Notes: a model not told the origin generated them from the letters alone. A stretch of DNA of 64,000 bases from Archangium sp. (GCA_030681645.1 JAUXRX010000056.1:412824-476823), one strand, 5' to 3'. Shown: positions 44,560 to 55,793, counted from the first letter of the stretch. Made by a program: numbers and translations.

Positions 44560-46809
44560 TCAGTGCCCCCACGTCGACGGCTGCGCGCCCATCACCAGCA
44601 CCAGCCTGCCCCCATCGACGAGGTCGCCCTGGGTCAGCTCGGCGCGGAGCAGCGGGGCGCCGTTGAGCTTCGCCGACTGCACGTAGAGGTTCTCGGCCGA
44701 CACGCCCTGCGCCTCGATGGTGAAGGTGCCGGCCGGGAGCTTCAGCTCGAGCTTCGGAAAGAGCGGGCTGCCGATGAGCCAGGCGTCGCTGCCGGGCACC
44801 GGGTAGAGGCCCGCCGCCGCGAACACGTACCAGCTGCCCAGCGTGCCGCCGTCGTCGTTGCCCGGCACGCCGTCGGGCGCCGCGGAGAAGTACGTGTCGC
44901 GCGCCCAGTCGCTCCACTTCGCGGTCAAGTCGGGCCGCCCCGCGCGGGAGAAGAGGAACGGCGCGTGGATGTCGGGCTCGTTGCTCGGCCAGTAGTGATT
45001 GCGAGGCATGTACCGGAGCTCGTACGTGGGCTGGGCCAGCGCCTCGGCCTCCTCGGCCGGCGCGGCGTCGAAGAAGTCGCTGAGCGCCGCGAGGTACGCC
45101 TCGCGCGTGCCGAAGAGCCCGTCGAAGGCCTCCGAGTCCCACAGGGGCATGAAGGTCGTCTGCAGCGCGTTCGCCTCGGCGTAGTGGTTCCAGTCGGTGA
45201 GCGAGTACGGCTCGGCGACCAGGGTACCGTCGGCGTGGTGGGCGCGCAGCACCCTGGTGGAGGGGTCGAACAACTTCCGCCAGCCCTGTGAGCGCGTGGC
45301 CAGCGCGTCAGCTTCGGGCACGTGGCCCAGCGAGCGGGCGAGGTTGGCGAGCGCGAAGTCGGCGTGCGCGTACTCGACGGTGATGCCCACGCTCCGATCC
45401 GACTCCTCGACGGGCACGAAGCCGAGCGTGGCGTAGCGGCCCATTGACGCGCGTGAGCCCCGGGTGGGGGTGCCCAGCGCTTCGGCCGCGAGCTGCTGCC
45501 AGGCCGCCTCGGCGTCGAGGCCGGGCACGCCGCGCAGCACCGCGTCGGCGATGACGATGTCGGCCGGCGCGCCCACCATGGTGCCCGACTCACCCGTGCC
45601 CATCGGCCACCGCGGGAAGCCGCGGCCCTGGCCCGCCATGCGCAGCAGGCTGTGCACCGAGGCGCGGGCCGTCACCTCATCGAGCAGCGCGTAGAGCGGG
45701 TGCACGGTGCGGTAGGTGTCCCAGAGCGAGAAGTCGCTCAGCATCACCTCGCCCGCCGGCATCACCCCGCGCTCGCCACCGAACACGTACGCGCCGTCGA
45801 CGTCGCTGATGACGGTGGGCATGAGGAAGGCCAGCCGCAGCGCCGAGTAGAAGGTGGCGCGGTCCTCTTCCGAGCCGCCGTACACCCGCGCCCGCGACAG
45901 CTTCGCGCGCCACGCCTCTTCGGCGGCGGCGCGGTGGCCGTCGAAGTCGAACGAAGGAAGCTCGGCGGTGAGGTTGGCGGTGGCGCCCTCCGCCGAGACG
46001 AGCGAGACGCCCACGAGCAGCTCCACGGGCGCGCCCGGCTCGAACGCGAGCAGCACCACGTGGCCGTCGGCCGAGGTCTGCGCCACCGTGTAGCCGCGGT
46101 TGGTGCGCAGCTCGAAGAAGACGCGGTTGCCGCCGAAGCCATCGCTCATCTGCCCGTTGAGCAGGAAGCTGCCGCGCAGCGTGGTGGCGTCGATGGGCGT
46201 CAGCGTCTGCTCGCTGAGCCGGCCCGGCGCGAGCGCGCGGGAGAGGTCGAGCACCACGCGCGGCGCGTCGCCCTCGGCGAAGGTGTAGCGGTGATGGGCC
46301 GCGTGGGTGGACGCGGTGAGCTCGGCCTTCACGCTCCATTTCTGCAGCGTCACGGTGTAGCTGCCGGGCGAGGCGAGCTCGGACCGCTTGCTGAAGCGGC
46401 TCTGGTACGTGTCCCGGTTGAGCACCGACGGCTCACTCGAGGTGACCGGCTGCAGGATGAGCGCGCCCCAGTCAGTCGCCCCCGCGCCGTGCAGGTGCAG
46501 GTGCGAGAAGCCCAGCGCCGTGTCGTCGCCCGCCCAGTAGCCGGAGTAGTGAATGAAGCGCAGGTCGCCGTACTTCGCGCCGCGCGTGTCGGGGCCCACC
46601 TTCACCAGGCCGTGGGGCACGCACGCTCCGGGGAACGCGCTGCCGTGGAAGTAGGCGAAGCCGCCCGTGCCCATGAGCGGCGAGGCGTACGGGAGCGGAT
46701 CGGCCACCGCTTCCGGGCCGGCGACGGGCGGGGGACACGCCGCGAACGAGAGGCAGAGCAGGGCCAACCCGAGAGGGTCGAAACAGGAGACGGAACCCGG
46801 ACCGTTCAT
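44560..46809 (-). CDS. GH92 family alpha-mannosidase-like lipoprotein
   Basis: A 749-residue secreted glycoside hydrolase. ATG 46809 gives MNGPGSVSC... with a lipobox-type AAC at C25; the start codon lies inside a family B repeat. GH92 features: G-T-G-G at the mature N-terminus, a beta-sandwich followed by an (alpha/alpha) barrel, and G-N-D-D-G-G-T-L-G-S-W-Y around D652-D653, the region of the catalytic/metal acids, plus L-Y-P-V-P-G. GH92 enzymes are calcium-dependent exo-alpha-mannosidases. Here it probably trims mannose-containing polymers. Alternative start further upstream at 46917 would read through the repeat. Confidence 0.88.
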   Translation of the reverse strand: MNGPGSVSCFDPLGLALLCLSFAACPPPVAGPEAVADPLPYASPLMGTGGFAYFHGSAFPGACVPHGLVKVGPDTRGAKYGDLRFIHYSGYWAGDDTALGFSHLHLHGAGATDWGALILQPVTSSEPSVLNRDTYQSRFSKRSELASPGSYTVTLQKWSVKAELTASTHAAHHRYTFAEGDAPRVVLDLSRALAPGRLSEQTLTPIDATTLRGSFLLNGQMSDGFGGNRVFFELRTNRGYTVAQTSADGHVVLLAFEPGAPVELLVGVSLVSAEGATANLTAELPSFDFDGHRAAAEEAWRAKLSRARVYGGSEEDRATFYSALRLAFLMPTVISDVDGAYVFGGERGVMPAGEVMLSDFSLWDTYRTVHPLYALLDEVTARASVHSLLRMAGQGRGFPRWPMGTGESGTMVGAPADIVIADAVLRGVPGLDAEAAWQQLAAEALGTPTRGSRASMGRYATLGFVPVEESDRSVGITVEYAHADFALANLARSLGHVPEADALATRSQGWRKLFDPSTRVLRAHHADGTLVAEPYSLTDWNHYAEANALQTTFMPLWDSEAFDGLFGTREAYLAALSDFFDAAPAEEAEALAQPTYELRYMPRNHYWPSNEPDIHAPFLFSRAGRPDLTAKWSDWARDTYFSAAPDGVPGNDDGGTLGSWYVFAAAGLYPVPGSDAWLIGSPLFPKLELKLPAGTFTIEAQGVSAENLYVQSAKLNGAPLLRAELTQGDLVDGGRLVLVMGAQPSTWGH

Positions 46810-46881
46810 CCCGAGCGGAGTCGAGGGATGGAATTCCGATCGATTGGCGCGCGGCCCTCGACTCCGCTCGGGCTGAACGGA
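46802..46881. repeat. Family B inverted pair, REPIN-like
   Basis: Unit 1 (46802-46829) carries CCCGAGCGGAGTCGAGGGAT and unit 2 (46853-46881) the reverse complement, with a non-repeat spacer of about 23 bp. It separates the GH92 and cupin genes, and provides the GH92 start codon. Confidence 0.85.
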
Positions 46882-46913
46882 GGCTCGCTCCGTATTTCCG
46901 CCAACCCCGCGCG

Positions 46914-47378
46914 TCACTCGGCGTCCTTCTCCCCGTCGAAGTAGGTCACCGCGGTGTCCTGCTTGAAGATGAAGCGCTTCCCGCCGGGCATCGAGCCGAT
47001 GGCCGAGCTGATCTTCCCCGAGTCGGGGTACTCGACCACGTCGAAGCCCTTCGGCGCCGAGATGCCCAGGTAGACGAGCGGCTCGGTGCCGTCGTTGATC
47101 AGCTGGTGCGCGCCCTCGCCCGGCGGGAAGGACACGTAGTCACCTGCGCCGATCGCCGTCATCCCTTCGGGCGTGCGCACCTTCGCGCTGCCGGAGACCA
47201 CGAACATCGCCTCCTCGGTGACGTGGTGCATGTGGAAGGGGAAGGACTTCTTTCCGGGCGCCAGCTCCCACAGGCCGCAGGAGATGTTCTGCCCGCCCAG
47301 CGCCTTGCGCCGCTGCACGAAGTTGCCCTTGTTCATGCCTTCGCCCCACGCCAGCTCGTTCGTCTTCACGATTTTCAT
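46914..47378 (-). CDS. Cupin-domain protein
   Basis: A 154-residue single-cupin protein: F-P-F-H-M-H-H-V-T-E-E-A-M-F-V-V-S-G supplies the first cupin motif (H, H, E) and G-E-G-A-H-Q-L-I-N a second motif with the metal-site His. It should bind a divalent metal; enzyme or ligand-binding role unknown. ATG 47378. It is upstream of GH92 on the same strand, with the REPIN-like pair between, and downstream of the FMN-binding gene. Confidence 0.8.
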   Translation of the reverse strand: MKIVKTNELAWGEGMNKGNFVQRRKALGGQNISCGLWELAPGKKSFPFHMHHVTEEAMFVVSGSAKVRTPEGMTAIGAGDYVSFPPGEGAHQLINDGTEPLVYLGISAPKGFDVVEYPDSGKISSAIGSMPGGKRFIFKQDTAVTYFDGEKDAE

Positions 47379-47456
47379 GGGCCCAAGCTGCCCTGCCCCG
47401 TGACTCCGCTCAAGCGGTTCGACACCCGGCGGCCAGCGGTGCGTGAGGCTGGTTGG

Positions 47457-47492
47457 CCCTCTCCCCGACCTCTCCCCCTCGGGGAGAGGGAG
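47457..47492. repeat. Family A-like repeat, copy A5
   Basis: CCCTCTCCCCGACCTCTCCC and CGGGGAGAGGGAG arms, at the 3' end of the FMN-binding protein gene. Confidence 0.6.
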
Positions 47493-47494
47493 AT

Positions 47495-48040
47495 TTACGG
47501 GGTGAGTGATTGCTGCACCCACCCGGCGCCGATCAACCGGAAGCCGGCGCGCGTGACGGGCGGGCCCAGCGAGAGCCAGTCGGCCTCCGTCACGTCCACC
47601 GCGACCACCACGAACTCCTGCGGCGGTGAAGGCGGCACCTCGAGCGCAGTGGGCGTAACGAGCGTGCGGCCCGGTGGGGGCCCGACGAAGGCCTGCCGCG
47701 ACTCGTCGTCGAGCGAAGCCCAGGCGTGCCGGCGCAGCTCGGCCCACGCCCCCTCGGCGTGCCACCCGTGGAGCGAGGCGCGGCCGTTGAGGCGGAACTG
47801 CTCCTGCGTGAGGGGAAACCACGCGTGCAGCGCCACCTTCGGGTTCTCCGCGAGGTGGTTGGCCTTGCGCGAGCGCAGGTCGGTGAAGAAGTACGGGTGG
47901 CCCTCGGGGCTGAACCCGCGCAGCACCACCGTGCGCACGGCGGGCACGCCTTCCGGTGAGACCGTGCCCACCTGCACCTCGACCTGCGGCGCGTTGCGCT
48001 GGAGCGCGGTCTGGAAGGGGGGACGCCAGGGTGGGCTCAC
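47495..48040 (-). CDS. PNPOx-like FMN-binding protein (Alr4036-type)
   Basis: A 181-residue split-barrel flavin-binding protein. P-P-W-R-P-P-F-Q-T-A-L at the N-terminus, V-P-A-V-R-T-V-V-L-R-G-F and F-F-T-D-L-R-S-R-K match the Alr4036-type pyridoxamine 5'-phosphate oxidase-like family. Arg and Lys residues in those strands contact the FMN phosphate. Real substrate unknown; these proteins often lack PNPOx activity. The GTG start at 48040 is 36 bp after the Lon-like gene stop. Confidence 0.8.
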   Translation of the reverse strand: MSPPWRPPFQTALQRNAPQVEVQVGTVSPEGVPAVRTVVLRGFSPEGHPYFFTDLRSRKANHLAENPKVALHAWFPLTQEQFRLNGRASLHGWHAEGAWAELRRHAWASLDDESRQAFVGPPPGRTLVTPTALEVPPSPPQEFVVVAVDVTEADWLSLGPPVTRAGFRLIGAGWVQQSLTP

Positions 48041-48076
48041 GGCTCGATGCTCCTCTCTCCTTCGGGGGCGGCAACT

Positions 48077-50419
48077 TCAGGTGACCTCGCGCAGGGCCCG
48101 CATGGCGCGAGCGAACGCGTCGAGGCGGCGGGCGACCCGCGCGTCCACGTCTGCCCGCGGGAGCCCCAGCAGCAGCTCGAGCGCGTCGTCGGAATGCTCG
48201 ATGGCGTGCAGGTGAAACCGCCCGCGCTCGATGGCTTCCACCACCTCGTCACGGAGCACCAGGTGCTGCACGTTGTTCGCCGCGAGGATGACGCCCTGCG
48301 TGCCGTCGAGGCCCAGCAGCTTGCACGCCTCGAAGAAGCCCTCGACCTTGTCGGTGATGCCGCCCACCACCTGCGCCGCGCCGTCCTGCCCCAGGGAGCA
48401 GCTCACCGCGAGGCCCTGGCGCACCGGCGCGCCCGTGAGCGCGGACACCAGCGCGACCAGCTCGGCGACCGAGGCGCTGTCGCCTTCCACCGCGAAGTAC
48501 GACTGCTCGAAGGTGAGCGTGCCGTCGAAGGCGAGCGGGCGCTCACCGCCGAAGCGGCCCAGCAGGTAGCCCTGCAGCTGCATCACCGCCTTGGCGTGCA
48601 CCGGCCCGCTCAGCTCGGCGCGGTGCTCGATGTCGACCAGCCCCCGCGTGCCCGGCCCCACTCGCGCCGAGACGCGCGCGGCGCGGCCCACCACCGAGTC
48701 GCCGAGCATGGAGAGCGCGAGCGCGTTGACCTGGCCCGGCGCGGTGCCGGTCACCTGGAGGCGGAGCAGGCCGCGGCGCACCTCGTCGGCGAGGTGCTCG
48801 CGGTGGAGCCCGCTGCGCCAGGCGGCCGCTTCCTCCGCGCGCCGCACGTGCACGGCCCGCACCCGCGGTGACGCGTCACGCTTTGCTTCGTGGCTGGCCT
48901 CGACCAACAGCAACCGCAGGCGGTCCCACTCGAGGGAGAGGCGCTGTTGGTCGCCGGCCAGCCGCAGCGAGTACTCGAGCGTGCGCGCGACGCCGCCGGT
49001 GTCGAAGGGCAGCAGGTGCTCTTCACGCACGAGGGCGGCGACCACCCCGGTGGCGTCGACGAGGGCCGCGGTGTCGAGGGTGGTGGTGTCGGAGAAGTCG
49101 GCGCGCACACCGAAGAGTTCGCGGAAGTCGGGGTCCTGCTCGTAGAGGGCGGCGAAGAGCTCGACCTCGCCGGTGAGCACCACGCTGCACTCGAGCGGAA
49201 TGGGGTCGGGGTTGAGCGGCTGCACCGCGTTGCCCTGGGCGAGCTCGCCTTCTTCGGGGTGAATCTCGCGGGTGCGCAGGGTGCGCTTGAGCGCGGCCCA
49301 CACCTCGGGCTGCGCGAGCACCGCGCGCGCGGGCAGCACCAGGAAGCCGCCGTTGGCCCGGTGGAGCGCGCCCGGCCGCAGGTGGGTGAAGTCGGTGGTG
49401 AGCACGCCCTGCACCACCTCGCGCGAGGTGGTGCCGAAGAGCGCGAAGGTGGTGGGGTTGCCTTCCTTCACCACCGGCGCGCCGGCCTCGCCCTCGTGGG
49501 TGACGAGCACGTGCACGGCGAAGCGCAGCAGGCGATCTTCGGAGCCCTGCGCGTCCTCCTCGGGGTCGAGGAAGAGCGGGTGCTGCGTCACCATCGCCCT
49601 GCGCAGCCGCGCCAGGTGCGCGAGCGGCTCCGGGTCATGGAAGTCACGCTCGACCGGGGCGAGCGCGCGGGTGACGACGTCGAGCGCCACCTCGCGGTGG
49701 AGGTCGGCCAGCTTCGCGAAAAAGCCCGCGCGCAGCTCGCCGAGCTTGCGGTTGCCTTCTTCCACCAGCTCGGACAGCTCGGGCAGGTGCGCCTCGATGA
49801 GCTTGCGCGCGGCGGCGGGGAGCGTGGCGAGCGGTTTGGTGACGGCCTTGCCCTTCCAGAAGGGTACGGCCTCGAGCTGCCCTTCGAAGCGCCGCACGTC
49901 GAAGTGGCGTTGCCGCAGCTGCTGCTTGAGCTGCGCCAGGATCTCCTTCTCGGCGGCGTGGGTGTCTTCCTCGAGCACGGCGCGCCGCCGGCGGAGCCGC
50001 CCGCCCTGCAGCACGCGCTGCAGCTCACGGTGAACGCGCGCCACCGCGTCGGCGACGGCGGCGGCGTACCGCTTTCCTTCTCCCGGCTGGAGACGGAGCG
50101 GGAGCGGCCTCTCGGGCTGGTCTTCGTTGAAGACGTAGGCCCAGTCGCTCGCGCGGGGCAGCGTGGCGCTGGCGCCCTGGAGCTGGGCGAGCACGGCGTC
50201 GAGCTTCACCAGGTGCGGACTGCCCGAGGCGAAGACGTGGAAGCCGGGCGCGCGCGCCGCCACCGCGACGTCGAAGGCCGCCCGGGCGCGGGGCTGCAGG
50301 CGCATGGCCGCCTCACCCACTGAGCGCAGTGGGGTCACGTCGTCGGTGGTCTCGAAGGGGAAGTGGGAGGGATCGAGCCGGGGGCGGACCGCGTCACCTG
50401 GCACCAGGCGGGCACTCAT
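48077..50419 (-). CDS. Lon-type AAA_32 protease
   Basis: A 780-residue protein. The C-terminal Lon protease domain has catalytic S648 in EGDSAS and K691 in GITDKVEG, 43 residues apart as in E. coli Lon. The central AAA_32-type region has P-V-V-K-E-G-N-P-T, H-R-A-N-G-G-F-L-V-L and a helical insertion, and no GxxxxGK Walker A was found, consistent with the AAA_32/Lon-like subgroup whose ATP use is uncertain. The ATG at 50419 has AGAGG upstream; another ATG at 50437 would add six residues. It should be a cytosolic or membrane-peripheral Ser/Lys protease. Confidence 0.85.
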   Translation of the reverse strand: MSARLVPGDAVRPRLDPSHFPFETTDDVTPLRSVGEAAMRLQPRARAAFDVAVAARAPGFHVFASGSPHLVKLDAVLAQLQGASATLPRASDWAYVFNEDQPERPLPLRLQPGEGKRYAAAVADAVARVHRELQRVLQGGRLRRRRAVLEEDTHAAEKEILAQLKQQLRQRHFDVRRFEGQLEAVPFWKGKAVTKPLATLPAAARKLIEAHLPELSELVEEGNRKLGELRAGFFAKLADLHREVALDVVTRALAPVERDFHDPEPLAHLARLRRAMVTQHPLFLDPEEDAQGSEDRLLRFAVHVLVTHEGEAGAPVVKEGNPTTFALFGTTSREVVQGVLTTDFTHLRPGALHRANGGFLVLPARAVLAQPEVWAALKRTLRTREIHPEEGELAQGNAVQPLNPDPIPLECSVVLTGEVELFAALYEQDPDFRELFGVRADFSDTTTLDTAALVDATGVVAALVREEHLLPFDTGGVARTLEYSLRLAGDQQRLSLEWDRLRLLLVEASHEAKRDASPRVRAVHVRRAEEAAAWRSGLHREHLADEVRRGLLRLQVTGTAPGQVNALALSMLGDSVVGRAARVSARVGPGTRGLVDIEHRAELSGPVHAKAVMQLQGYLLGRFGGERPLAFDGTLTFEQSYFAVEGDSASVAELVALVSALTGAPVRQGLAVSCSLGQDGAAQVVGGITDKVEGFFEACKLLGLDGTQGVILAANNVQHLVLRDEVVEAIERGRFHLHAIEHSDDALELLLGLPRADVDARVARRLDAFARAMRALREVT

Positions 50420-50456
50420 GCCCCTCTGCTCTTGCATCGCGCCCGCCACGCGCGAC

Positions 50457-50503
50457 CCGTTCATCCCGAGCGCCACCCGTTCATCCCGAGCGGAGTCGAG
50501 GGA
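50457..50503. repeat. Family B tandem direct copies
   Basis: A truncated copy, CCGTTCATCCCGAGCG (50457-50472), is directly followed by a fuller copy with CCCGAGCGGAGTCGAGGG (50478-50503). They lie between the divergent Lon-like and Cys-rich lipoprotein genes. Confidence 0.75.
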
Positions 50504-50557
50504 GCCGCACCCTTGCGCCTCGGAACTGGCACGCAGCGTGCTGGCGAGGACACCCCC

Positions 50558-51007
50558 ATGTCCTTCCGGAGCCTTCCAGCCCTGGTGCACCCGCGCGCAG
50601 CCCTCTGTCTGACAGTGCTGTCGCTCTTCGGGTGCGACCCGCCCTACGGTGGCGTGCACTGCGAGGCGCTCACCGTCGACACGCCCCCGAGCACGCTGCC
50701 CCTGCGGCCCGCGGTGACGATCGAGCCGATCCAGTACCGCTACCCGGAGCCCTTCATCGCGGGCACCGCCGAGCTCCACTGCTGCGTGGCGAACGCGTAT
50801 TACACGCCGGCGCAGCCCGTGCCCTGCGACCAGGTCGACTGCGAGGCGCTGTACGCGCGCGTGGTGGTCTCGCACCTCGAGGGAAAGTACTCCGACGAGC
50901 CCTGTGGGCGGTCCACCTTCCCGGGCCCGCCCGAGGGCATCGGCCACTGCAGCGTCTACCTCGACGGCGATCGGATCATCGGCGTGCGCGCCCGCTGCGA
51001 CGACTGA
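50558..51007 (+). CDS. Cys-rich small lipoprotein
   Basis: A 149-residue protein. The signal peptide ends in L-S-L-F-G-C with C26. The mature part has cysteines in VHCEAL, ELHCCVAN, VPCDQVDCEAL, EPCGR, GHCSVY and ARCDD, enough for four or five disulfides. The ATG at 50558 has GAGGA at seven bases. It may be a secreted binding protein; no known fold was recognised. Divergent from the Lon-like gene. Confidence 0.6.
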   Translation: MSFRSLPALVHPRAALCLTVLSLFGCDPPYGGVHCEALTVDTPPSTLPLRPAVTIEPIQYRYPEPFIAGTAELHCCVANAYYTPAQPVPCDQVDCEALYARVVVSHLEGKYSDEPCGRSTFPGPPEGIGHCSVYLDGDRIIGVRARCDD

Positions 51008-51052
51008 GCTCTGCCGCAGCCCTTGCGCCTCTGCCTCTCGTGGAGGAATAGG

Positions 51053-52324
51053 GTGCGCGTGCCGTCCCCCGCAGTCGCTGCCACTCTCTCCCCCGCGCTC
51101 GTCCGTTGGCGGTGGCGCATCTTCGCGGCGACGTGGCTCTGCTACGCGGGCTTCTACTTCTGCAGAAAGCCCTTCTACATCGCGAAGTCGACGCTCGGCA
51201 CCGAGCTGCACTTCGACGCCACCGCGCTCGGCGTCATCGGCTCGGTGTACCTGGTGGCGTACACCATCGGGCAGTTCGCCTCGGGCGCGTTCGGAAACCG
51301 GCTCGGGCCGCGGCTGGTGTTGTTGACGGGCATGACCCTGTCGATCGCCGCGAACGTGGGCTTCGGGTTGTCGAACTCGTTCGAGAGCTTCGTGGTGCTG
51401 ATGGCGCTCAACGGCCTGGTCCAGGCGACGGGGTGGTCGGGCACGGTGGGCACCATGGCCAACTGGTTTCGCCGCAGCGAGCGCGGCACGGTGATGGGGT
51501 TCTGGGCCACGAACTTCCAGGTGGGCGGGGTGGCGGCGAACACGCTGGCGGCGTGGGTGCTGGGCAAGTGGGGCTTCCGCTACAGCTTCTTCGCCGGCGC
51601 GCTGGTGCTGCTGGCGGTGCTGGTGTTCTTCGTCTTCAACCAGCGCAACCGCCCGGCTGACCTCGGCCTGCCGCCGGTGGAGGATCCGTCGGAACCCAAA
51701 GAGGGCGAGGACCCGGGCCTCTCGAGGAAGGCGTGGGAGAACGTGCTGCTGGTCGGCGCGTTCTATTTCTTCGTGAAGTTCATCCGCTATTCGTTGTGGA
51801 GCTGGGCGCCGTTCTTCCTCGAGCGCAACTTCGGGCTCAAGGGCGACGACGCCGGCTACCTCTCGACCGTGTTCGATCTCGCGGGGGTGGCGGGCGTGGT
51901 GGTCACCGGGCTGCTCAGCGACAGGCTGTTCAAGAGCCGCCGCGCGGGGGTGAGCCTGATGATGATGGTCACGATGTTCCTCTCGTGCATCGTGCTCTAC
52001 GTCGGCGGCGGCGCGTCGCTCACGGTCTTCGCGGTGTCGCTGGGGCTGGTGGGCTTCACGCTCTACGGCCCCGACGCGCTGATGAGCGGGGCCGGGGCGA
52101 TGGACATCGGGTCGCGCCGCGGCGCGGTGCTGGCGGCGGGGGTGATCAACGGCATGGGCTCGGTGGGGAGCGTGGTGCAGGAGCTGATCATCGGCCGGCT
52201 CTACGACAGCGGCAGCGGGAACCTGGGCCCCATCTTCCTGTTGCTCCTCGCGGCGTCGGCGGCGGCGACGCTGGCGATCGGCGTGGTGTGGGGCCGCAAC
52301 AAGCTGGGGCGGTCTGACGTGTAG
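51053..52324 (+). CDS. MFS transporter, GlpT/UhpT-type organophosphate family
   Basis: A 423-residue protein with 12 membrane helices. Helix 1 region reads F-A-A-T-W-L-C-Y-A-G-F-Y-F-C-R-K-P-F; the Y-x-x-Y-F-x-R-K-P pattern is characteristic of organophosphate:phosphate antiporters (GlpT, UhpT, UhpC). GTG 51053 was chosen because GGAGG lies six bases upstream. Probable phosphate-ester uptake; exact sugar or glycerol phosphate is unknown, and a UhpC-like sensing role is not excluded. It follows the Cys-rich lipoprotein by 45 bp. Confidence 0.85.
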   Translation: MRVPSPAVAATLSPALVRWRWRIFAATWLCYAGFYFCRKPFYIAKSTLGTELHFDATALGVIGSVYLVAYTIGQFASGAFGNRLGPRLVLLTGMTLSIAANVGFGLSNSFESFVVLMALNGLVQATGWSGTVGTMANWFRRSERGTVMGFWATNFQVGGVAANTLAAWVLGKWGFRYSFFAGALVLLAVLVFFVFNQRNRPADLGLPPVEDPSEPKEGEDPGLSRKAWENVLLVGAFYFFVKFIRYSLWSWAPFFLERNFGLKGDDAGYLSTVFDLAGVAGVVVTGLLSDRLFKSRRAGVSLMMMVTMFLSCIVLYVGGGASLTVFAVSLGLVGFTLYGPDALMSGAGAMDIGSRRGAVLAAGVINGMGSVGSVVQELIIGRLYDSGSGNLGPIFLLLLAASAAATLAIGVVWGRNKLGRSDV

Positions 52325-52438
52325 CGAAGTGCCGTGAACGGCTTCACCCTCACCGCTACGCATCGCCAGAGTCTCTGACGGTCCGATCAAGCCATGCTGA
52401 CTTTTTCTATGTGGGGCCGGGGCCAGCGCGGCCGCTCG

Positions 52439-52816
52439 CTAGTTGCACAGGTCCGGCGACCGGGTGAGCGCTCGAGCACAGGTGGTGGCCTCGTCCGCGC
52501 ACGTGCCGTCCTCGCAGACCCAGGCGCTGTATTGCCGGCTGTTTCCCGGACAGGTGCAGCAGACGGCTCCGCAGTCACCGCCATCGGACACCGGCGTCAG
52601 GCGAACCTGGCACGCGCCACCTCGAGGGATGCCCGTCCGCAGCGGTGCAGGGCAGGCATCACCGACCTGGAGACTGAAGACGCTCGCGGAGCTGCCCGTG
52701 CCTCCTCCAGCTCCACCGCTCCCGCCACCGGCTCCAGCATCGTCACCGCCGGTGCCGCCACAGGCGACGAAGGAGACAGCCACCAGCAATGAGCCTGTGA
52801 TTGCGAGACGGTTCAC
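52439..52816 (-). CDS. Small Cys-rich lipoprotein
   Basis: A 125-residue protein starting at GTG 52816 with GGAGAAG upstream. The lipobox S-F-V-A-C gives C19. A Gly/Asp/Ala linker (about 20-42) is followed by a Cys-rich tail: DACPAP, GACQVR, DCGAVCCTCPG, WVCEDGTCADEATTCAR, DLCN. Unknown family. Downstream lies the 3' end of the transporter, so the two converge. Confidence 0.6.
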   Translation of the reverse strand: MNRLAITGSLLVAVSFVACGGTGGDDAGAGGGSGGAGGGTGSSASVFSLQVGDACPAPLRTGIPRGGACQVRLTPVSDGGDCGAVCCTCPGNSRQYSAWVCEDGTCADEATTCARALTRSPDLCN

Positions 52817-52983
52817 GATGCTTCTCCCGGGTTCGAGGTGGGCCGAGGCTTAGGCGAAGGCCTGCGCTGCTGCGTCGCCGCCAGCGCCAATGCTGTTCGC
52901 ACCGGCGCCACGATGCCGCGGCTGACGCAGCCCGATCGCCACGTGGCTGTTCATCCCGCGAATGACGCGAGTATGGTCGCGGC

Positions 52984-53697
52984 GTGCGTTCTACCGGATG
53001 GCTCACCATCATGCTGATTGCCACGGGCTGCGGCGCAACGACGTTCGTCGACGGTCTCGCCTCGTCGGTAGTCCTCCCGCCGCCGCTCGACGACAAAGCC
53101 GATCTGAAGCGAACGCCGATTGCTCTCGGGGCAATGGCGTTCAACGAGTGGTTCAACGACGGCTACCTGCCTGACGTCCCCCTGGGGTGGACCTCGAGCA
53201 CGTTGCTGTTGACCAGCGACGGCCATGCCTCCGCGACCATCGATGCCAGCTTCGGCGGGCCCGCCGTTCCGGACGTCGTCTCGGTTCGAGACGCGCTCTT
53301 CTGGAAGGTGACGGGCACCGTCCTGCTGGGTTCGTTCGGTGATTCGGTAACGGAGGACTGGTCGCACGTGAGCGGGGTGTGGGCGGCTGGCTCGACGCCC
53401 ACCACCGCTTCCTTCGTGATCGAGGGGTCGTTCGAGATCCCGCCGCTCGAGCAGCGTGCTCACCTGGTGGCGGCGGGTCTCGAACTGACCTGGGTCCGCG
53501 AGTGGACGACCGTCTCCGGCGTTCGGTACCAGGTGTTCGCTGGTGAGCGGCCCGCGCGTGGCCCCGACTCCATCGCGTCGTTCGACGAGCTCGCAGCGAC
53601 ACCTCGGGCTGCTCGCTTCATGTACTACCAGCCGCGGCCGCCAGGCTCGGCATCGTCAGGTGCGTTCAACTATCTGCGTTGGTTTGCGACGCACTGA
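52984..53697 (+). CDS. Lipoprotein of unknown family
   Basis: A 237-residue protein from GTG 52984; signal peptide MRSTGWLTIMLIATGC, C16 lipidated. No recognisable domain; the middle is beta-rich (S-S-T-L-L-L-T-S-D-G-H-A-S-A-T-I-D-A). Third codon positions are visibly less uniformly G/C than in neighbouring genes, a sign of a different history. It lies beside another orphan lipoprotein. Function unknown. Confidence 0.55.
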   Translation: MRSTGWLTIMLIATGCGATTFVDGLASSVVLPPPLDDKADLKRTPIALGAMAFNEWFNDGYLPDVPLGWTSSTLLLTSDGHASATIDASFGGPAVPDVVSVRDALFWKVTGTVLLGSFGDSVTEDWSHVSGVWAAGSTPTTASFVIEGSFEIPPLEQRAHLVAAGLELTWVREWTTVSGVRYQVFAGERPARGPDSIASFDELAATPRAARFMYYQPRPPGSASSGAFNYLRWFATH

Positions 53698-53771
53698 CGA
53701 TCACCTGGGCGCTCGAGCAGCTCGCCCTGCAGGGCAGTCGGACGTGTGAGTGGGGTACTTGCCGCAAGGAG

Positions 53772-55793
<2,022 letters not shown>

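Noticed and set aside
50420..52390. Minus-strand upstream extension of the Lon-like frame
   Set aside because: The extension overlaps the lipoprotein and the MFS gene and encodes low-complexity Arg/His-rich sequence. The Lon domain starts from ATG 50419.
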